A stretch of 64,000 nt of DNA from Bathynomus jamesi (taxonomy: Eukaryota > Arthropoda > Malacostraca > Isopoda > Cirolanidae), in assembly GCA_023014485.1 (NCBI GenBank), contig JAJOZX010007469.1, forward strand, positions 1 through 64,000. Reading direction: 5' to 3'. Shown one piece after another: positions 31,569 through 42,531 of this stretch. Each line of letters opens with the position of its first letter. The stretch's first letter is position 1. The notes beneath the pieces are model-generated. The model was not told the DNA's origin and searched no databases. It worked only from the letters and a program-made list of their open reading frames with translations. A program made the translations under genes and the position numbers.

Positions 31569-32471
31569 CAGGGCGTCCCAAAAAAATGTATACACACTTT
31601 AAATACTTATAAAGGCAGTGTTTATTAAAATACATTTCATTTTCAAAATGTAATAGAATCTACAGACATTATTTAATTGTTTTGTCAACGCCTGTTTTCA
31701 AACTGACGTCCGTTCTGGTCCAGGCACTGCTGATAACGCGAAGCAATGGAATCGCAAACATCACGAAACATTTAGTTTGGTATTTGTGTGCATTCTCGTT
31801 CAATGGCTGCTCTCAATTCAGCGACTGTTGCAGGTTTTATAGCGTAGACTTTGTCTTTTAAGTATCCCCATAAAAAAAGTCTAGTGGTGTGAGGTCTGGT
31901 GAACGCGGAGGGTATTCTACGAAACCCCTTCGTCCAATCCACATCCACATCGTGCCAAGTACCACTCACAATACTCCACTCTTCGGTCCGGATCATCTTC
32001 ATTAATAGCATGGACTAATCTTGGAATGTAACTTTTCCATTGACAGCGCTTCAAAATGCGTTGGACAGACGATTCTGAAATTCCTACCTCACGACTCGCT
32101 TGCCGCACAGATTTCTTGGACTTTGGTGATACGTTTCCAGTACTCTTTCTTGCTTTGTGGGCTTGTCGATGTCCGTGGTCTTCCGGAACGCTTCTTGTGG
32201 ACATTCTGAACAGTTCCATCGGCTTCAAACTTATCTCTAATTCGAGTGATAGTAAGTCGCGTTGGTGGATCTGTTTGAAACTCCCTCCTAAACTGTCTTT
32301 GCACTTCAACTGCGTTTTCACACTTCCAGTAGCATTTTAGAATGAATTTCCTTTGTTCAAAGCTTAGTCTGACTGCCATTATTAATTCTAATGGGTTTAA
32401 CTTGGAAAGAAAGAAACATCAATTGAGCTATCAGCTGTTAAAGTGTGTATACATTTTTTGGGGACGCCCTG
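31569..32471 (-). mobile_element. Internally deleted mariner element (copy 2)
   Basis: The duplicate of 3291-4195, at the same site with the same internal deletion and TA flanks. It differs by a few single bases. Confidence 0.95.
31685..32379 (-). pseudogene. Mariner transposase remnant (copy 2)
   Basis: Same reading as 3407-4103: helix-turn-helix part ([14 protein letters not shown]) and C-terminal FLWGYLKDKVY, with the catalytic middle deleted. Extra one-base losses near 32113 and 32160 and a stop gained near 31772 break it further. Confidence 0.88.
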
Positions 32472-32708
32472 TATATATATAACTTGAATATCTCGTTTAT
32501 TAAATAAATTGTTTCAATTAGCGTTTCACTTTCTCCTTTGTGTGTGTGTGTGTGTGTGTGTTGGGTGCGCTGGTGAAAGTTCTAAGCCCCGCCCACTGTA
32601 AGACCGTGAGTCATGCTACTATCTGGGAGTCCCTGCGTGGTCAGTCGACTGCAGTAAGCCCGAGAGATCAGACGTGTATTCAGAAGAAAAGATCAGACGT
32701 GTATTCAA

Positions 32709-33008
32709 ATGGCTACCTTTAATATTGCTTGTACAACGTTTATGAAATGGTATTCAGCAAAGTGCCAGGATGTGGTGGATACCGAAAAACTTCCTATTCC
32801 TCCCTCCTATGCCTCTTTTAAAACCACATTGGATTGTGCGAAGTTCCAAGATGTACAAATACTCTACGGATGTTCTGGTGAGACAGTTGAAGGCTTTCGT
32901 TGCACAGACGATGTGCTGAAGTATGCTGCAGAGCTAAATTTTATAAAGTCTCACATATACCGTGAAGTAAAAGAAACAACGCGTGCAGAAGAGAAGCAGC
33001 AGATATGA
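32709..33008 (+). CDS. Unknown Maverick accessory protein, 99 aa (copy 2)
   Basis: The same protein as at 4445-4744 with only silent differences seen. It keeps an open frame and the tight spacing to the next gene. No family is recognised. Confidence 0.65.
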   Translation: MATFNIACTTFMKWYSAKCQDVVDTEKLPIPPSYASFKTTLDCAKFQDVQILYGCSGETVEGFRCTDDVLKYAAELNFIKSHIYREVKETTRAEEKQQI

Positions 33009-33011
33009 ATA

Positions 33012-33302
33012 ATGAGTCTTGCGGATGGGTGGTATGACAAGCGGTATTACGTCATGCTACACCATGTCGATTACTCATACCCTACGACTGAAAATGTGAA
33101 TCTCGTGATCATGGACAATCTTAAGTATTTTTATCACTATATTAACGTATATCATGATGAGGTTCGTAGTGAGGTTGTGGCTAGTGCCCTGCGTGAGTTT
33201 TTAACAGACTTTAGAGACGAGTATCGTTTGATGGGCAGAAAGGAAAAATATGAGCATATGTTCCTCTCAAATAGTGCGCCGGAGTGTGAAGATGTTTATT
33301 AA
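33012..33302 (+). CDS. Unknown Maverick accessory protein, 96 aa (copy 2)
   Basis: The counterpart of 4748-5035, with tyrosine instead of cysteine at residue 8 and one extra C-terminal tyrosine because the stop codon is shifted by a substitution. The larger accessory gene that should follow is lost, because the duplication ends at 33451. Confidence 0.65.
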   Translation: MSLADGWYDKRYYVMLHHVDYSYPTTENVNLVIMDNLKYFYHYINVYHDEVRSEVVASALREFLTDFRDEYRLMGRKEKYEHMFLSNSAPECEDVY

Positions 33303-33451
33303 AACATAAAATGTGCCTAGTTCTTACCCTGAGGTAAACTGTCTGGTGCGTAGGCTGGTAGTGATGAAATTAATTCTTGTACCGGAAAAACAAATATGTA
33401 CAACAATTCGGTGCGACTCGCGGATCATACGAACAAGCCCATTCACGTATC

Positions 33452-33767
33452 CTTTTTCTTCTACTACTTCTTTCACCACCTTTCTCTACAAAAAAAAAGA
33501 AAAATGGTGTCAATAATCCAGCAGGGTTGAAAGCACCTTAAACAGAAAAAACAAACAATAGAAAACCAAAGGTTATATTTTCCACCTTTGGTACTGTCGC
33601 AGTTTCGCCTAACGGACTCAATACGGCTAGTGAGATAATCACTGGTTGGCACTTAACTAGCGGCAGTGCTTATGGCTACATCATCCAGGTTAACCTATAC
33701 CGGATAGATGCGCTACGGTCCCAAGCCGTAGCTTGCCTAGGCCGACGACGACGACGTAAACCAACAC
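33452..33767. other. Unrelated sequence after the Maverick breakpoint
   Basis: No open frame or known repeat was recognised. It has moderate GC, with CGCAGTTTCGCCTAACGGAC and a short (GAC)n run at about 33749-33760. It has no partner elsewhere in the window. It is the first DNA after the duplicated Maverick stops. Confidence 0.5.
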
Positions 33768-34303
33768 TTGTAAATAGAGAGAGAGAGAGAGAGAATTACA
33801 GACTAACAAAGATCTTAAGATTCACTCTAGGTTAGCCCAAGAAGACGTAAAGAAAAAAATAGAAAAATCAAATGAAAATAAAGAATATTGAAAAACTTAT
33901 ATCATGCTTACATTTATAGACGCGTAATGCTTCCACGTAGAAATAATAGTAATAGTAAAGTATAGAACGGACGAGGCTCTAGTTCCCTCCCCTGCCAGCC
34001 GCTGCTGACAGAAAAGGGGTTGTGAAAGAAGATTTATAGGAAAATAGCAAAAATTATAATGAATGGCTTCAGAGTTCATTCACACCATGAGTACACTTAT
34101 CTCATGTACCAAATACCCATTAGAGCATTAGAGGACAGTGGAGAGTAAAGGGTAGCGTGAAACACTAAATTACTTAGGCTAATGTACATCATCCATATTT
34201 TTTTAGGAATTTTTTATTCATTATGTACAGTTGCCCGCATATGTAATGTTCCTCGCCTAACAGGCGACTCCGTACATGTGGCAAGGCCGCAGCGATAGTC
34301 TTT
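33768..34303. repeat. Tandem repeat R, partial copy B
   Basis: It matches R from the TTGTAAATAGAGAGAG region to the GGCAAGGCCGCAGCGATAGTC region. It carries the uninterrupted target of the 8216 element (AAATACCCATTAGAGCATTAG), so it is an empty site for that insertion. It ends abruptly at 34303. Confidence 0.9.
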
Positions 34304-35190
34304 TCTGAAAGAATGTACAGTCACTAGGTTCCTGTCAGGTAGATGTACCCTCACAGCCTCGATTTAGAAGAGTTCCAGCTAGGCTAGAAGAGGATTGTGT
34401 TCCACCGGAAGGTAGCTATGCATCTGAAGATCATTACAGAAAGGCACATTATGAAGCTCTGTATCTCATTATAATACCCATAACTGAGAGTTTTAACGAA
34501 GTATAGTGCAAAATGTATGTCCAGTGTAAAGATTTGCTTCTCGAGGATGCAAAGGATAGACGTCCACAGCATAATTAGTGAGTGTAACTTCATTCTAGTG
34601 CTCAGACTTCCTTCCTGCAAGACTACATACTCATCTAACAACCTCTGTATGAACTTTGGTTCACGAATCCCTTGAGCAGTTAATCCTACGTAATGTAGTT
34701 ACACACGTGCAATCACTGACACCTGACCAGTAATTTCTTATCTCCTCTGTGATTACGTAAACAAAGTTAATTATAGTGATGCCTGCCTCCATTACGTGTT
34801 GTATTGAACGCTCGTTTAGTATATCGTGCGTATTAAATCTTATCTGAGTTCAAACAACGATTCAGAGAAAGCTTAACCAATTGATGCTATTGCATGTACA
34901 TAAAGAAAGGTACGATCAAATGGGCATAGTTGATGTTGAGTATGGAAATGTCCAGAGTCCTGAACATAGGTAATCCTTGTTTGGTAAATTTAAACATTGT
35001 GCTTTGTCAAGACCATAGTTCTGGTACGATCTAAGGTCACAATGACTGAAAGGGCAGTGAAGCACGCTGATATGACATGAAATCAGCTTAAGACCTAATA
35101 CTTTTTGTCTAAATATATGCAATTTTCAAAACTCCTAAAGTGTATAATTATAGTCAGTCGTGAGATGGAATAAGCCTTCAAACTACTTTT

Positions 35191-35253
<63 letters not shown>

Positions 35254-35394
35254 GACACCACACATGAAAGCAATATATATATATATATATATGACCATAA
35301 GGAACTTTCGTTTCTGTACAAGTGAAGCTAAAGACACTCTTTCGTGCTTTCTGCAGTAATATATACGGTCAGCAACTCTGGGTGAATTATAAAA
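34304..35394. other. No gene seen; includes a (TA)n array
   Basis: AT-rich DNA with short meaningless frames. A (TA)n array interrupted by short unique blocks lies at 35192-35292. Nothing else is recognised. Confidence 0.5.
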
Positions 35395-35796
35395 AGGTTC
35401 TGGCAGAACCCTAAATTTGATGTACAACAGGTCTTTTAGACTCTTCATAAATTACCCTCCGAGATGCTCAGCTTCGCAAATGTTTGCTACCCGCAATGTT
35501 CCGAGCTTCCCGGAGGTAACAAGACGTGCTCAACACAGTATAATGCAAAGAATTAAAAAGTCAACCAACCCGATCATCCAAGCTATCCATGAGTCCTGCC
35601 ATTTATCCTCTAAGATATGGACTTCTTGGTACGAAAACGTCTGTCTGTAGCTCCACTTAACTTCGACAGTGCAGTATTATTTCTAATCAATTGTATATAT
35701 TTCTATCCTTAGTGTATGAAGTCATTGTATTAATAATATTTGTCATATGGACTATAGTCTGCCAATAAACCTTTTCATTTTCATTTTCATATATAT
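35395..35796 (+). mobile_element. Probable 3' end of a non-LTR retrotransposon
   Basis: The stretch ends with AATAAACC followed by repeats of TTTTCA at about 35775-35796, a polyadenylation signal and simple-repeat tail as in non-LTR elements. The preceding sequence has remnants of coding character (AGATGCTCAGCTTCGCAAAT) but no recognised domain. The call rests mainly on the tail. Confidence 0.4.
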
Positions 35797-35982
35797 TAGT
35801 ATAATCTTGTTTCATGTTTCATGATTATGCTAAGAAACTAGTCTGTGTGGGGGGGGGGGGGGTTATGTTGCTCAACATAATACTTAAATATATTGAAAAA
35901 TCGGTTGTGATACCCATTACAATAAGGAAAACAATAAGAGAGAACTTTATAAATTGTTTCGTAATATATACGATGCATGCAG

Positions 35983-37024
35983 GAAGGAGGGGCCAATCGC
36001 GAGTCTTCTGGACTACTGAAATTACACCTTTTTGAAAAAGACTGTGTAGTGTGTAAGATGCATGCGTGTGTAGTAAGGAATATAGTGAAAAAGCGCGTGT
36101 TTGAGAGTGGGCTGGACTGCTCACAGGGTAGACGAGACATGTAAAAAGGCCAGGTGAGGATGACAGTGATGTGAGAAACAGGGTTCGGACACTTCCTGTC
36201 TTCTGTTGGAATGCCACATACAAACTCCTTATATATATATATATAATGAGATCGATGTACAGTTCCCTCGAAAGATCTGTTAAATAATTTTAAATTATAT
36301 GTTAAGCTCACTTACGTCATTGCAGAATCTAAGATCGCATGATGATACTTTTACGTTTTCAATGCAGTTGGAAAAGTGTATGTTGCATACTATACGTACA
36401 TATATTAGGATTGAAAGTATTTTGTGGTCATTTGTACAGAAAATAATGCTTTTTATACGAGATCTGATATCATAAAGCATTAATTATAACATTTTAAACG
36501 TTGTGTAGCGGTACGCTTCAATTTGTAAAGACATGTTTGGTACAGCTAGTAACAAAAACAATAAGCATGAACATTCTGTGTGATTGATGTAAATACTGAG
36601 ACTTGTCTGGCATGAAAGAAAAGTGAAAACAAATACGTTATTATGAGAGTTATGAGGAATTGTGAACAGTCGATAAATAAGAGAAATGCTAATTAAAGTA
36701 ATGTGAATGGACGCTATGACTGCAGCTAGAAAGGTTCTTCATGAAAAATCTCTCAAGTTTCAGTACCTATCTCCCACTGAATCTATTTATAAATGACAAT
36801 CCACACAAACTCGACATCCCGTTTTCTTTAATTGCATCTACTGAGAAAGTTTTTTACCCGAACCTACTTATTGGATGTTATATATATATATATATATATA
36901 TAATTATATATATATATATATATATATAACAATGATAATAATAATAATAATAAGAAGAAGAAGATTAGTAGCAACTAATAGTCATTAAAAGAAAGTTAAA
37001 CTTAGCTACTAGTCTGAAAACAAT
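35983..37024. repeat. Tandem repeat S, unit 1 (about 1.04 kb)
   Basis: It starts with GGAGGGGCCAATCGCGA, passes through ACACTTCCTG and a (TA)n run, then ATGAGATCGATGTACAGTTC, and ends after a second (TA)n and (AAT)n stretch. Unit 2 at 37032-40090 repeats the same order but is split by insertions. No gene is recognised; overlapping frames on both strands are repeat products. Confidence 0.85.
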
Positions 37025-37282
37025 TACTGAGAAAATGTAGGAGGGGACAATCGCGAATCTCCGAGACTACTGAAATTACACCTTTTTTGAAAAGACTGTG
37101 TAGTGTGTAAGATGCATGCGTGTGTAGTAAGGAATATAGTGAGAAGCGCGTATTTGAGAGTATGCTGGGCTGCTCACAGGGTAGTACGTGACATGTAAAA
37201 AGGTCAGATGAAGAGGACAGTGATGGGAGAAACAGGGTTCAGACACTTCCTGCCTTCTGTTGGAATGGCACATACAAACTCC

Positions 37283-37331
<49 letters not shown>

Positions 37332-37333
37332 TA

Positions 37334-38685
37334 AAGGGTGGGGCACGGGAATCAAGTGTTTTTTGAATAGCTAGTAATCGGCCATTAGGAATGGGAGGGG
37401 CGTGCGGTAGGTAGCATTCCATTCCTGGGTTCATAGCATTTAACTTTAACTACACCTCACCTTTATCTTTCAGGTGCCATCATGGAGCAGTGGACGTTAG
37501 AACACCGCATGTTCGCGTATGATCATTTTGTTAGGAGTGGCGAGTCAGTGACAGCAGTTCAGCGTGCGTTTCGCCGCAGATTCAACATTCATCGAAATGA
37601 CTCTGTTCCCGCTCGTGACACAATCTTACGTTGGGTTAACAATCTTCGAACAGGAGGCTCAATAATGAAAACAAAACCGAAGGGGCCGCAACGCACTGTG
37701 CGTACTCCAGAGAACGTTGAAAGGGTCAGACAAGCGATGTTGCAAAGCCCAGGCCGCTCTGCTCGGAGACATTCAGCTGCACTCGGAATCAGCAATCGTA
37801 CTGTTAGACGGATTTTGCATGAAGAATTACATTTTCACCCATACAAGTTAGCGATGGTGCAGGAATTGAATGTAAACGATTGCCCCAACGCTGAATTTTG
37901 CACAGGAAATGCTTGCACTTTATGAGCAGAATGAAAACATGATGGTGGTAATGAGTGATGAAGCCCATTTCCACCTTAATGGGGCCGTCAACAATCAAAA
38001 CTGTCGGTATTGGGCTGCTGAAAATCCGCGACAACTCCATGAAAAACCGCTGCATAGCCCTAAGGTTACAGTTTGGTGCGCGGTGGGAAAGTTTGGCGTC
38101 ATCGGTCCCTATTTCTTCGAACAAAATGGGGTTACCGTTACCATAACATCTGGGCGTTACATTGAGATGGTGAACCCTTTTTCATCCCAGTACGAAGAAG
38201 GCGCATTGCTCGTCGACATTTGTGGTTTCAGCAAGATGGGGCCACGCCACACACCGCCAGAGCGTCAATGGCTGTTCTTCGCCCCCTGTTTCCCAACCAT
38301 CTCATTTCGAGATTTGGTGACATTGCATGGCCCCCTCGGTCCCCTGACTTGTCCACATGTGACTTCTTTCTATGGGGGTACCTCAAGTCACGTGTCTACG
38401 AGGACAAGCCCCGTACATTAGATGCATTGAAGGAAGCGATCCGTCAACAAATCATCCAAATCAACAGAGACCTGCTGGGAAGAGTGGAGGCCAATTTTCG
38501 TAAAACGCCTTCAACAATGCGTCGACGGCCAAGGACATCATATGCCAGATATAATTTCGGTACATGATTATTATGACATGAAATGCTATGTTCTTACGAA
38601 TGTTGTTCTACCAATATATTTTCTTTACAAATAATATCATTTTCCTGATTATTCCAAAAACACTTGGTTCCCGTGCCCCACCCTG
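37334..38685 (+). mobile_element. Mariner element, near full length (1352 bp)
   Basis: The termini are AAGGGTGGGGCACGGGAA and the inverse of CAGGGTGGGGCACGGGAA, each flanked by TA in a (TA)n run of repeat S. Full-length size for a mariner. It carries a transposase in the plus strand with few breaks. Confidence 0.93.
37482..38567 (+). pseudogene. Mariner transposase with about two frameshifts
   Basis: About 355 codons from ATG 37482 (MEQWTLEHRMFAYDHF). The paired helix-turn-helix region includes SVTAVQRAFRRRF and LGISNRTVRRILHEE. The frame shifts at about 37910, then shows the first catalytic Asp in MSDEAHFHLNG, and shifts again near 38190-38220. The second Asp follows in FQQDGATPHTARA and the third in RSPDLSTCDFFLWGYLKSRVYED. 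All three catalytic residues of the mariner D,D34D type are present. This is a recently broken, possibly misread, copy. Confidence 0.92.
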
Positions 38686-38717
<32 letters not shown>

Positions 38718-38720
38718 ACA

Positions 38721-39253
38721 CATTGTGTAGTGCTGTGGGAACGGCGTTCCCTTACTTTTTTTGGTAGACGGAACGGCGTTCCCTCACTATTTCAAATAAA
38801 TCCGAACTTACAAATCTCTAACGTCATGAAATTTTTAATTCCCACCCCTAGAAGAAATATAAGAATCATTAACTGTTTCATTTCTTTTAGCTTCGACTGA
38901 GGCAATGCTAGCCTATAAAGATCTGATGAACAGTCACCACGGCGTACCAGTTGTTAATTTTTTTAGTTAATCATTCAGTTGTTAGCTATTTTTATTGATC
39001 GTACTGGATGTCTATATCTAATGACACTGGAAATACTGCATCTTCAACCTTGGGAATATATCCTATATCCAGTGCATATGACCTCAATATCCCTGAAATT
39101 GGTCAGATTTCAAAAGATTTCACGGGGGCTTACAGTGCCCCCGGACCCCCAACTGTTGGCTCGCCGCGCTCGCTATTGTCCCCCCCCCCCGCATCTGAGT
39201 AAACAACTTTCAAAATGCGTTCCCTCACTTCTTTATTTAGCACTACACCACTG
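38721..39253. mobile_element. hAT-like non-autonomous element (533 bp)
   Basis: The left end CATTGTGTAGTGCT and the inverse of the right end, CAGTGGTGTAGTGCT, form imperfect terminal repeats of hAT type. The flanks are (TA)n, so a target duplication cannot be proved. Inside, GGAACGGCGTTCCC, a palindrome, occurs near both ends (GCGTTCCCTCACT). No coding capacity. Confidence 0.6.
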
Positions 39254-39280
39254 TATATATATATATATATATTATATATA

Positions 39281-39324
<44 letters not shown>

Positions 39325-40090
39325 TAAATTGAACTCGTGTAAATATTATGGCGGTTATTATGAGTCAGAAGTTTATAATGAGATCGATGTACAGTTCCCT
39401 CGAATGATCTGTTAAATAATTTAAATTAAATGTTAGGGCTCACGTCATTGCGGAAACTAAGATCGCATGATGATACTTTTACGTTGTTATACAGGTGAAA
39501 AGGCGTATGTTGCATACTATACGTACATATATTAGGATTGAAAGTATTTTTGTGGCCATTTGTACAGAAAATAATGCTTTTTATACGAGATCTGATATCA
39601 TAAAGCATTAATTATAACATTTTAAACGTTGTGTAACGGTACGCTCAATTTGTAAAGACATGTTTGGTACAGCTAGTGACAAAAACAATAAGCATGAACA
39701 TTCTGTGTGATTGATGTAAATACTGAGACTTGTCTGGCGTGAAAGAAAAGTGAAAACAAATACGTTTATTATGAGAGTTATGAGGAATTGTGAACAGTCG
39801 ATAAATAAGAGAAATGCTAATTAAAAGTAATGTGAATGGACGCTATGACTGCAACTAGAAAGGTTCTTCATGAAAATCTCTCAAGTTTCAGTACCTTATC
39901 TCCCACTGAATCTATTTAAAAATGACAATCCACACAAACTCGACATCCCGTTTTCTTTAATTGCATCTACTGAGAAAGTTTTTTACCCGAACCTACTTAT
40001 TTGATGTTATATATATATATATATATATGATAATAATAATAATAATAGCAAGATTAGTATCAATTAATAGTCTTAGAAGAAAGTTAAACT

Positions 40091-41202
40091 TAACAACTAA
40101 CCTAAAACAATTACTGAGAGAAATATATAGCAAGATTGGGGGTATAGTGCCAGATGCTTTTATTACGAAGGAATTGAAATCAATATATTTAATTTAAATA
40201 CTCTTAACACGTGTACATATATATGTAAAATAACAATAAATCAATATTAATAATAATATTTAAGTGGATGTTTAGAGGAGGAAAACAACTTTGGTGATTT
40301 AGTTTAAAGCATCGTTACGCAACTTGATGTTCTTTTTAACACATGTAATTTTATAACGAAATTTGATGAACGGTAAAATTATTAGTTCATATACCAGAAG
40401 ATAGCATGTGAAAGTGAAAGTAATGGTATATAGCGATGTAAATAACAGAAAACTACATATTTAAAAGTAAATAAACAAATATGCGTGTACTATATGTATA
40501 TATTGTATTTGAAGGTCATCTCGTTGAAATAAGCCAGTTTCCCTTAAAAAAGAGAGAAAATTATTATTTAAATTAAAATAATAAATATTCATTTTATTTT
40601 CATAATACAGATCTTAAACAAAGAACTTGTATTCGGTTTAAAATATGATCACTCTGATTTCATTTATGTATTGTTCGCAATTTGTTAACATTTGAAAATT
40701 CGATGTGCTGATGCACATTCTCGTTAGACGTATTAAAACCTTTCAGATATTCGTTTCCATTTCTACTGTCTGGCGGAATTTGCCTGAACAGGAAGTACTC
40801 GAATGTATGTATGTTTTTGCATGTTTGTTCTTGTTTGCCTCATGAAAGGACTTTTTCAAGAAGGAAGGCTAGGCTCAATCCTTTCTTAAATTTTTTTCGA
40901 AGGAAGGTGAAGACGAATCATTTTTAAAATTTAATTTTTTAAATTTAATTTTTTAAATTTATTTTTTAAAATTTTGTTTTAAAATTTTATTTTTTGAATG
41001 AAGGTGAAAACGATTTTTTTTCCCCTCTTTTTTTCCACTCTTTTTTTCCTTTTTTTCCCCCTTTTTTTTTTTTTTTTTTTTTTTTTTGAAGGACCATGAA
41101 GGACACCTCATAAAGGAGGGACCGCCATGAAGGACGGTGGAGGACCGCCATGAAGGACGGTGAGGGGGGAAATTTTCAAATTGATCCATTCTCTGTCCGA
41201 CA
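40091..41202. other. No gene seen; AT-rich with a long poly-T tract
   Basis: Low-complexity AAATTTAATTTTTTAAATTT blocks lie at about 40925-40990, a T run at 41061-41087, and a short GAAGGAC repeat at 41088-41162. The lysine-rich frame across the poly-T tract is an artefact of composition. Confidence 0.6.
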
Positions 41203-41220
41203 TTTTGCGGCTATACTACT
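41203..41220. other. Solo Maverick terminus
   Basis: TTTTGCGGCTATACTACT is identical to the last 18 bases of the Maverick 1 right end (7400-7417) and, as there, is joined to R, here to an R copy missing its first 85 or so bases. The DNA to the left does not match the Maverick. It looks like what remains of a third Maverick end after deletion. Confidence 0.6.
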
Positions 41221-41565
41221 AAAGTGAGGTCATGGTGAAATGCTAAAATTGCGTATGCATGAACCAATTCAATCTATATTCTTTAATCTATTCTATAATA
41301 GAATGAACTATATACGATTACAGAATATAGATGGCACGAATTCCAGATCAAATATCTTAGCAAAAAATCCAATGAATACCTAAAACCACATCGGAAAAGA
41401 TCTTTAAACCAACAACCACCGGAAATTGAGAAATAACTAACTTTATTTACTTCATTCATGCAGAGAATAAAATATAAGTCCTTCGTCCTTCCACATAAAT
41501 AAAGGGGACAAAGAGCGTGAATAAATGACAGTCTTCTCGACTCTAGTTCTAAATTTACTTGTAAA

Positions 41566-41599
<34 letters not shown>

Positions 41600-42192
41600 A
41601 CCGACTGAATTACAGACTAACAAAGATCTTAAGATTCACTCTAGGTTAGCCCAAGAAGACGTAAAGAAAAAAATAGAAAAATCAAATGAAAATAAAGAAT
41701 ATTGAAAAACTTATATCATGCTTACATTTATAGACGCGTAAAGCTTCACGTAGAAATAGTAGTAATAGTAAAGTACAGAACAGACGAGGCTCTAGTTCCC
41801 TCCCCTGCCAGCCACTGCTGACAGAAAAGGGTTGTGAAGAAAATTTATAGGAAAATAGGAAAAATTATAATGAATAGCTTCAGAGTTCATTCACACTATG
41901 AGTACACTTATCTCGTGTACCAAATACCCATTAGAGCATTAGAGGACAGTGGAGAGTAAAGGGTAGCATGAAACATTAAATTACTTAGTCTAATGTATAT
42001 CATCCATATTTTTTAAGGAATTTTTTATTCATTATGTACAGTTGCCCGCATATGTAATGTTCCTCGCCTAACAGGCGACTCCGTACATGTGGCAAGGCCG
42101 CAGCGATAGTCAAGGTACCCCAAGTAGGGGAAGGTTGGGTGGAGGGGGAGGACAACAGAGTCCAGCAACATATAACATTGACATGCAGGTAA

Positions 42193-42394
42193 GGCGCCGT
42201 TCAAAAATTACGTAACGTATTTTTGCTAAAACCTGACACCTCCCCCCCCCTGTAACGTTTCGTAACGTGTTGGGTGTGGGAAATGTTACATAACATCTTA
42301 GTGGGTGCCTGGTCTATCGTTACAGAACGTTCCTGGGGGATCTGGGGTGTCAAGTTTTAGCAAAAATAGCGTTACGTACTTTTTGAACGGCCCC
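42193..42394. mobile_element. PIF/Harbinger-like MITE in R copy C
   Basis: Ends GGCGCCGTTCAAAAATTACG and the inverse of GGGGCCGTTCAAAAAGTACG, flanked by TAA. The counterpart of 11699-11901. Confidence 0.82.
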
Positions 42395-42531
42395 TAATTA
42401 TAATATAATGTTGAACACAATGTTTACTAGTCTTATACAGTAATAAGGTTCCATTATGATTACTGCAAGTCTATATGAACAGATGCCACAATACGACTTT
42501 TTATATACTAGTGAATTTTAACCAAAAATAG

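Larger units (their letters stand above)
28296..33451. repeat. Duplicated 5.2-kb segment, copy 2 (partner 1-5185)
   Basis: Near-identical to 1-5185 with the same nested elements. Differences are mostly one- to four-base indels in homopolymers or short repeats. After GTATC at 33451 the sequence changes abruptly to DNA unrelated to the Maverick. Confidence 0.95.
37032..40090. repeat. Tandem repeat S, unit 2, interrupted by two insertions
   Basis: The first part (37032-37333) matches 35983-36240, and 39370-40090 matches 36240-37020. Between them, inside the (TA)n run, lie a mariner (37334-38685) and a hAT-like MITE (38721-39253). The S unit itself has no gene. Confidence 0.85.

Noticed and set aside
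33560..33767. Possible tRNA-derived SINE
   Set aside because: No convincing A and B boxes and no A-rich or simple-repeat tail were found.
35825..36311. Overlapping minus-strand frames of 132 and 157 codons
   Set aside because: They run through repeat S, a G run and (TA)n. The second S unit does not keep them open.
40959..41189. Lysine-rich minus-strand frame
   Set aside because: It is a translation of the poly-T tract.
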